64,000 nt of DNA from Bacillus yapensis (GTDB lineage Bacteria; Bacillota; Bacilli; Bacillales; Cytobacillaceae): contig NZ_SUND01000001.1 in NCBI RefSeq assembly GCF_005280205.1, positions 310,001-374,000 of the forward strand, in the 5' to 3' direction. Numbering within the stretch: the first letter of the stretch is position 1; every line of letters begins with the position of its first letter. The notes under the pieces were generated by a model. The model was not told the origin of the DNA. It searched no databases and saw only the letters and a program-made list of their open reading frames with translations. Both the position numbers and the translations under genes were made by a program. This document shows positions 60,545 through 64,000 of the stretch, one piece after another.

Positions 60545-62227
60545 TTAATACATTACACCTGTTCGGTAATGTGTTTTCTCAAACTCTTGCATATTTGGGT
60601 CAAAATACTCCTCATTAAAAGCAGCCACAAATTGGTCGTCTTTGATATAGCCAGCTCCCCAAGTTGGGTCCATCACAAGCCAGTTTCCGTCGACCTTCGC
60701 TTCGACCCAGGCGTGTTTGGATGGCCAGAACCCACCCATAGCCGTACCCTCTATGAATCTTGCTTCGATATTAGCCGCCCTTAGTAAGGCAATCGCCAAA
60801 TAAGCATAGTCTTGGCAAACACCTGTTTTTTCCTCAAGCGTTTTAAGTGCACTATCATCCCATTCAAACTCATCGTTTTTCATTTTACTCACATCGTAAG
60901 AAATATTCTGTGCGACATAATCATAGATTGCTTTGGTTTTCTCTCGTACGGTGGCTTTTCCTTGTGTTATTTCCTCAGCTAGTTGGATAATTTTCGGATC
61001 GTCTGATTGTACACCTCTGGCTGGAAGCAAATCTCTTTTATCCTCACCCGTAGATTCGACCTCGAACTTCGCAAATCCAAAATAACGAAAACGATCGCTA
61101 TTTTCCTCTATAATCTCTGGAACACTTACGGTAATTTCATAAGTCCCCGGTCCGAACCTTAAATAGAACGAATCATCGAAGGAGAAATCCTTAACTGGAA
61201 TGACATCTAATGCCTCATCCTCCCCTTTTACCGAGGTAACATAAATATGAGTCGTTTCTTCCGCAAATTCAGCGTTCGGGTCAATTGAACCTTTGATATG
61301 ATACTCTCCCTCAGAGATGACTCCACCAAATGTCGGTTCCTCCAAGGTAACTCCGCGCTCAATATAAACATCCGAGAATTCAATTGGCTTCATCAACTGT
61401 TCTGACTCGTTATCTACTAAAATATTTGTCCCAAGCTGATAATAATTTTCGCTTTCTGCATCTGGGACTAATACCTCTATCTCGTGCAGACCCTTTCCAT
61501 AGAACAGCGGCACCTCATATTCAAATTTTCCATCCTTTATCGGTAAAAGATGCTTCCATTCCTCCGAATCCTTTGTCACACTCAGCATAACCGAGTCACC
61601 ATTCGTCAGATTCGACGCCTCTCCTTTAAGTAGGAAAGTCTGGTTTTCTTTTACATAACTTGTTTTTAAGTCCAGTGATAACCCAGCTAAAATTCCAAAC
61701 GGTGTGTAAGTGAGATCTCTTTGCTGCTCTGGATTAACGTTGATCACTTCAAAACTTGCTGTATCATAAAAATAATCCTCTGCGTCCGTACTTGGGAGCT
61801 GGACGGTTACTTGATAATCGCCTTCCCCGTTAAAAAAATGAATCGTTTGTTTAAAGGCTCCATCCTTAATCGGAGCATAATATTCATGCTCTGAACCGGC
61901 TGGACCTTCTTCATTCGATCGAATCTTAATCCATGCATAGTCTGCTTGTAGCTGACTAGCTTGTTCAATCTTCCCCTCAATCGTCACTTTTCCATTTGCC
62001 GCGAATTTTTGGTATTTGGGCTTACTGAGCGTAGCACCGATTTCCTCAGCGTATGAAGTCAATTCAAGAGGCAGAAGCTCAAGTTCGCTGTTTTTCTGTT
62101 CTACTAATTTTTCATATTTATTTTTCTCTGCTTCCTTTGCTTTTGTTTCGCTCTTATCCGCATTGCTACAGGCGACTAGAAGTATTACACAGCAAAGAAA
62201 ACCAAACAGTTGCACTTTTCGTTTCAT
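60545..62227 (-). CDS. Transglutaminase-like domain lipoprotein
   Basis: The 560-residue extracellular lipoprotein has a signal peptide with lipobox LVAC (Cys20), three or more repeats of a strand-rich module that share FxGxGxYxVTVxxPxxxxxxYF-like endings (near 120-160, 215-260 and 325-365), and a C-terminal transglutaminase-like domain (about 400-545) with triad Cys471 (TGVCQDYAYL), His505 (SKHAWVEA) and Asp520 (VMDPTWG). The start is the ATG at 62227 after AAGGAGGAG. The target, likely a cell-surface protein, is unknown. Confidence 0.9.
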   Translation of the reverse strand: MKRKVQLFGFLCCVILLVACSNADKSETKAKEAEKNKYEKLVEQKNSELELLPLELTSYAEEIGATLSKPKYQKFAANGKVTIEGKIEQASQLQADYAWIKIRSNEEGPAGSEHEYYAPIKDGAFKQTIHFFNGEGDYQVTVQLPSTDAEDYFYDTASFEVINVNPEQQRDLTYTPFGILAGLSLDLKTSYVKENQTFLLKGEASNLTNGDSVMLSVTKDSEEWKHLLPIKDGKFEYEVPLFYGKGLHEIEVLVPDAESENYYQLGTNILVDNESEQLMKPIEFSDVYIERGVTLEEPTFGGVISEGEYHIKGSIDPNAEFAEETTHIYVTSVKGEDEALDVIPVKDFSFDDSFYLRFGPGTYEITVSVPEIIEENSDRFRYFGFAKFEVESTGEDKRDLLPARGVQSDDPKIIQLAEEITQGKATVREKTKAIYDYVAQNISYDVSKMKNDEFEWDDSALKTLEEKTGVCQDYAYLAIALLRAANIEARFIEGTAMGGFWPSKHAWVEAKVDGNWLVMDPTWGAGYIKDDQFVAAFNEEYFDPNMQEFEKTHYRTGVMY

Positions 62228-62385
62228 AGTCTCCTCCTTCAAAAGAACATCTTCCAGTATTTTCATTTTATAAGTTTTACGTTTTTTCTAGAGGAATAGT
62301 TTCTGAGACTTATGGACTCTTTTAGACCGCAATAAAAGTCCTGACTTTTGCATTTTGTTTGAAAGTTTTTCATTTCTCAACAGGA

Positions 62386-62679
62386 TTAAACGAGTGCAGT
62401 CGCTGCCCTCCAAATAAGAAAAAATGCAGCCACAGAAAGACCAACATAAATAGTACTTTTTGTTTTTTTATTGCTTTTTTCATTAATTCCTGCAAAATCA
62501 ACAGCAGTAAGTATACAAGCAATGAATATTAGTCCTAGAAATGTATACATATTCCCTCTCTGACCATCTAAATTAATTTCCCAATTTTCATCCATATTTC
62601 GAGCTAAATAGATCCCAAATATTAGCACTACTACACCTACGTAAGACCAAGTAATGATAGAGAATTTCTTTTTATTCAA
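62386..62679 (-). CDS. Small membrane protein, paralogue of the next gene (possible immunity protein)
   Basis: The 97-residue protein has three membrane segments (about 8-26, 46-66, 75-95) and a short outer loop with MDENWEINLDGQ. It starts at TTG after GAGGTGG. It is clearly similar to the 97-residue protein at 62799 (shared MDENW, LTAVDFAG/LTAIDGAG, EKSNK/DKSNK). The tandem copies after a large edge protein suggest immunity genes; this is inference. Confidence 0.7.
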   Translation of the reverse strand: MNKKKFSIITWSYVGVVVLIFGIYLARNMDENWEINLDGQRGNMYTFLGLIFIACILTAVDFAGINEKSNKKTKSTIYVGLSVAAFFLIWRAATALV

Positions 62680-62798
62680 ATTTCCACCTCATATTTCCAA
62701 TGTAGTGATTGAGGTTTAAGGGAATATAGACAGATTTCTTTTGTTGATTATTTATTTTTTATTCCAGATTTTACAAAAAAGAAATCAGTAAATTTCTT

Positions 62799-63092
62799 TT
62801 AAAATATTCCCATTAATAATCTCCATACAAGGAAGAATGTCGCAAGGGATAGTCCGCCATATATCATATTTATAGTAACTTTATTACTTTTATCCCTTAC
62901 ACCTGCTCCATCTATTGCAGTTAGTATTAATGCTATAAAAAATAAACCACCAAATAATACTAAGTTATATTTTTGATCTTGGAAATCTATCATCCAATTT
63001 TCATCCATCACTTGGCTTGCATACAATACAAATATAACAATGACTACAAGATAATAAGTGTAAGTAATAATTGTAAAGTGTTTCTTTTTCAA
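62799..63092 (-). CDS. Small membrane protein, paralogue of the previous gene (possible immunity protein)
   Basis: The 97-residue protein has three membrane segments, MDENWMIDFQDQ in the first loop and VTINMIYGGLSLATFFLVWRL at the end. It starts at TTG after GAGGTGAG. It lies 26 bp after the Trp-repeat protein gene, so the two are probably cotranscribed. Confidence 0.7.
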   Translation of the reverse strand: MKKKHFTIITYTYYLVVIVIFVLYASQVMDENWMIDFQDQKYNLVLFGGLFFIALILTAIDGAGVRDKSNKVTINMIYGGLSLATFFLVWRLLMGIF

Positions 63093-63118
63093 CTTCTCAC
63101 CTCATTATTTGTTACATT

Positions 63119-64000
63119 CTAATTTAAGGGTTGAGGGTTTACACCCCCACCCATAGGATTTTTAACAGGATTTTTTTCAATTCGATCCGTTGGATTATTT
63201 GTAGGATTGTCAGACGGAATATCTGAATCTGGTGTATTTTTTTCCATCTGAGCATCCGTAGGTTCAGTTGGTTTTGGTGTTGGCTTTTCTGAAGGTTTAT
63301 TTGGTGCATTATTTTCATTACTAGGTAGACCATCATTTATTAGATTCTTTATCTGTTCCTCAATGCCTTTTGTGATACTATCTTCAAGGATGCCAGTAGG
63401 TTCTTTAATAAATCTATCAAATATACTCCCAATAATAGGTGACAATAATTTAACAGATAAAAATGCCGTAAGTGATCCTGCAACAAAGTTCTGCCAGTTA
63501 AGAAAGTCGCCCGTTTTAAAACCTTCAGCAATCATGTTCTCAAATCCACCATATATCCCTAGAACTGTTACTAATGAACCACTTAATATTAACCCCGGAA
63601 CTATAATTGGTCCTAATAATGCCCCAGTAATACCTCCAGCAACGGTATCAACTAAAAGACTTTTAACAGAAAACGCTTCTCCATTTGCCCACAATTTAAT
63701 TATCTGCAATGTTAAATTTGATACAGCACCTGCCGCTGACCCAATTCCTAAACCTTTTAATATTCTCCCCAAAACACCAGACCGAGTATATGCTGTACCA
63801 ATTTGCCCCCAAGCAGGCAAACCCTTAAACCAACGCCAACTCGAAACGGCTTTCCCTCGAATCCATGGATAGGCAGCTGTTTTCATCCAGCTCCAAGCAG
63901 CACTCCCTCGTCCAACCACCCAAGGGACGGCCGTTCCCTTAATCCATGACCAAGCAGCCGGCCCTGCCGTGTGTCTTAACCATGTCCAGCCTGCGGCAAA
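63119..64000 (-). CDS. Trp-repeat, Gly-rich membrane-active protein, N-terminus beyond window (possible polymorphic toxin)
   Basis: The frame is open from the stop at 63119 to the right edge (294 codons visible), so the true start lies outside. The visible N-part has repeats with paired Trp: GWTWLR, AWSWIKG, AWSWMK and SWRWFKG, at 12-19-residue steps with PWV/PWI between. Then come three or four hydrophobic Gly-rich stretches (ILKGLGIGSAAGAVSNL, TVAGGITGALLGPIIVPG, FVAGSLTAFLSVKLLSPIIG), and a Pro/Asn-rich tail (PTPKPTEPTD, NPTNNPTD). I recognise no family; a pore-forming toxin with immunity genes behind it is one reading. Confidence 0.6.
   Translation of the reverse strand, partial: FAAGWTWLRHTAGPAAWSWIKGTAVPWVVGRGSAAWSWMKTAAYPWIRGKAVSSWRWFKGLPAWGQIGTAYTRSGVLGRILKGLGIGSAAGAVSNLTLQIIKLWANGEAFSVKSLLVDTVAGGITGALLGPIIVPGLILSGSLVTVLGIYGGFENMIAEGFKTGDFLNWQNFVAGSLTAFLSVKLLSPIIGSIFDRFIKEPTGILEDSITKGIEEQIKNLINDGLPSNENNAPNKPSEKPTPKPTEPTDAQMEKNTPDSDIPSDNPTNNPTDRIEKNPVKNPMGGGVNPQPLN

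Overview
The window is chromosomal DNA of a low-GC, spore-forming, motile member of the Bacillaceae; I cannot name the genus. The evidence is the Bacillus-type gene blocks hisZ-hisG-hisD, hprK-lgt-yvoD-ppaX-yvoF, yvlB-yvlD, csbA-uvrB-uvrA and minJ, together with strong AGGAGG-type ribosome sites, TTG and GTG starts, a Spo0E-family phosphatase, a CwlC-like amidase and a chemoreceptor. No tRNA, rRNA, prophage, insertion sequence or CRISPR array was seen.

Layout. 1-2.7 kb is the start of the histidine operon (minus strand). 2.9-8.5 kb is a small accessory stretch (DUF2798, DinB, APH kinase, ABM monooxygenase, asnB, a MarR regulator with two operator-like repeats and a 37-residue membrane peptide). 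8.5-22.4 kb is mostly conserved backbone: yvoF-ppaX-yvoD-lgt-hprK, a CwlC-like amidase, the yvl envelope-stress genes, maa, uvrA-uvrB with an SOS box, and csbA. 22.6-30.4 kb holds signalling genes: a PAS-GGDEF-EAL-PilZ protein, Spo0E, and a KaiC-like ATPase operon with a winged-helix protein and a GAF-GAF-LuxR regulator. 30.7-41.2 kb has membrane proteins, an MCP, a DUF2207 protein, an FMN reductase, an XRE-cupin regulator, a cystine-type ABC transporter and a YdhK lipoprotein. 41.3-45.5 kb is a redox group (Cys-rich HTH regulator, a type I toxin candidate, sodA, yumC, yuzB) joined by a shared palindrome. 47.2-54.4 kb holds an ArsR-rhodanese/MFS operon and a reactive-sulfur detoxification operon under a CstR-type repressor. 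54.6-59.7 kb has acetyltransferases, DinB, MOSC, an oxidoreductase and minJ. 59.9-64 kb has a transglutaminase lipoprotein and, at the right edge, a Trp-repeat protein followed by two paralogous small membrane proteins.

Most striking points. (1) The last gene of the sulfur operon encodes a HesB-like Fe-S scaffold protein with an in-frame TGA at its conserved Cys position. A stem-loop 18 nt after the TGA fits the bacterial SECIS consensus, so this is a probable selenoprotein rather than a pseudogene. (2) A holin-like type I toxin gene has a leader that can pair with its own Shine-Dalgarno and start codon. (3) A 52-bp repeat family occurs at three intergenic sites with a shared palindromic core and array-specific spacers, and two other repeat families (20-bp period and about 50-60 bp) lie elsewhere. 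(4) A KaiC-like operon lies beside a c-di-GMP enzyme. (5) A TATACT-N4-AGTATA palindrome lies upstream of the Cys-rich regulator, sodA and a neighbouring gene.

All calls come from reading the sequence and from family knowledge; no database search was run. Start codons were moved from the longest frame to internal starts where a ribosome site clearly supports it.
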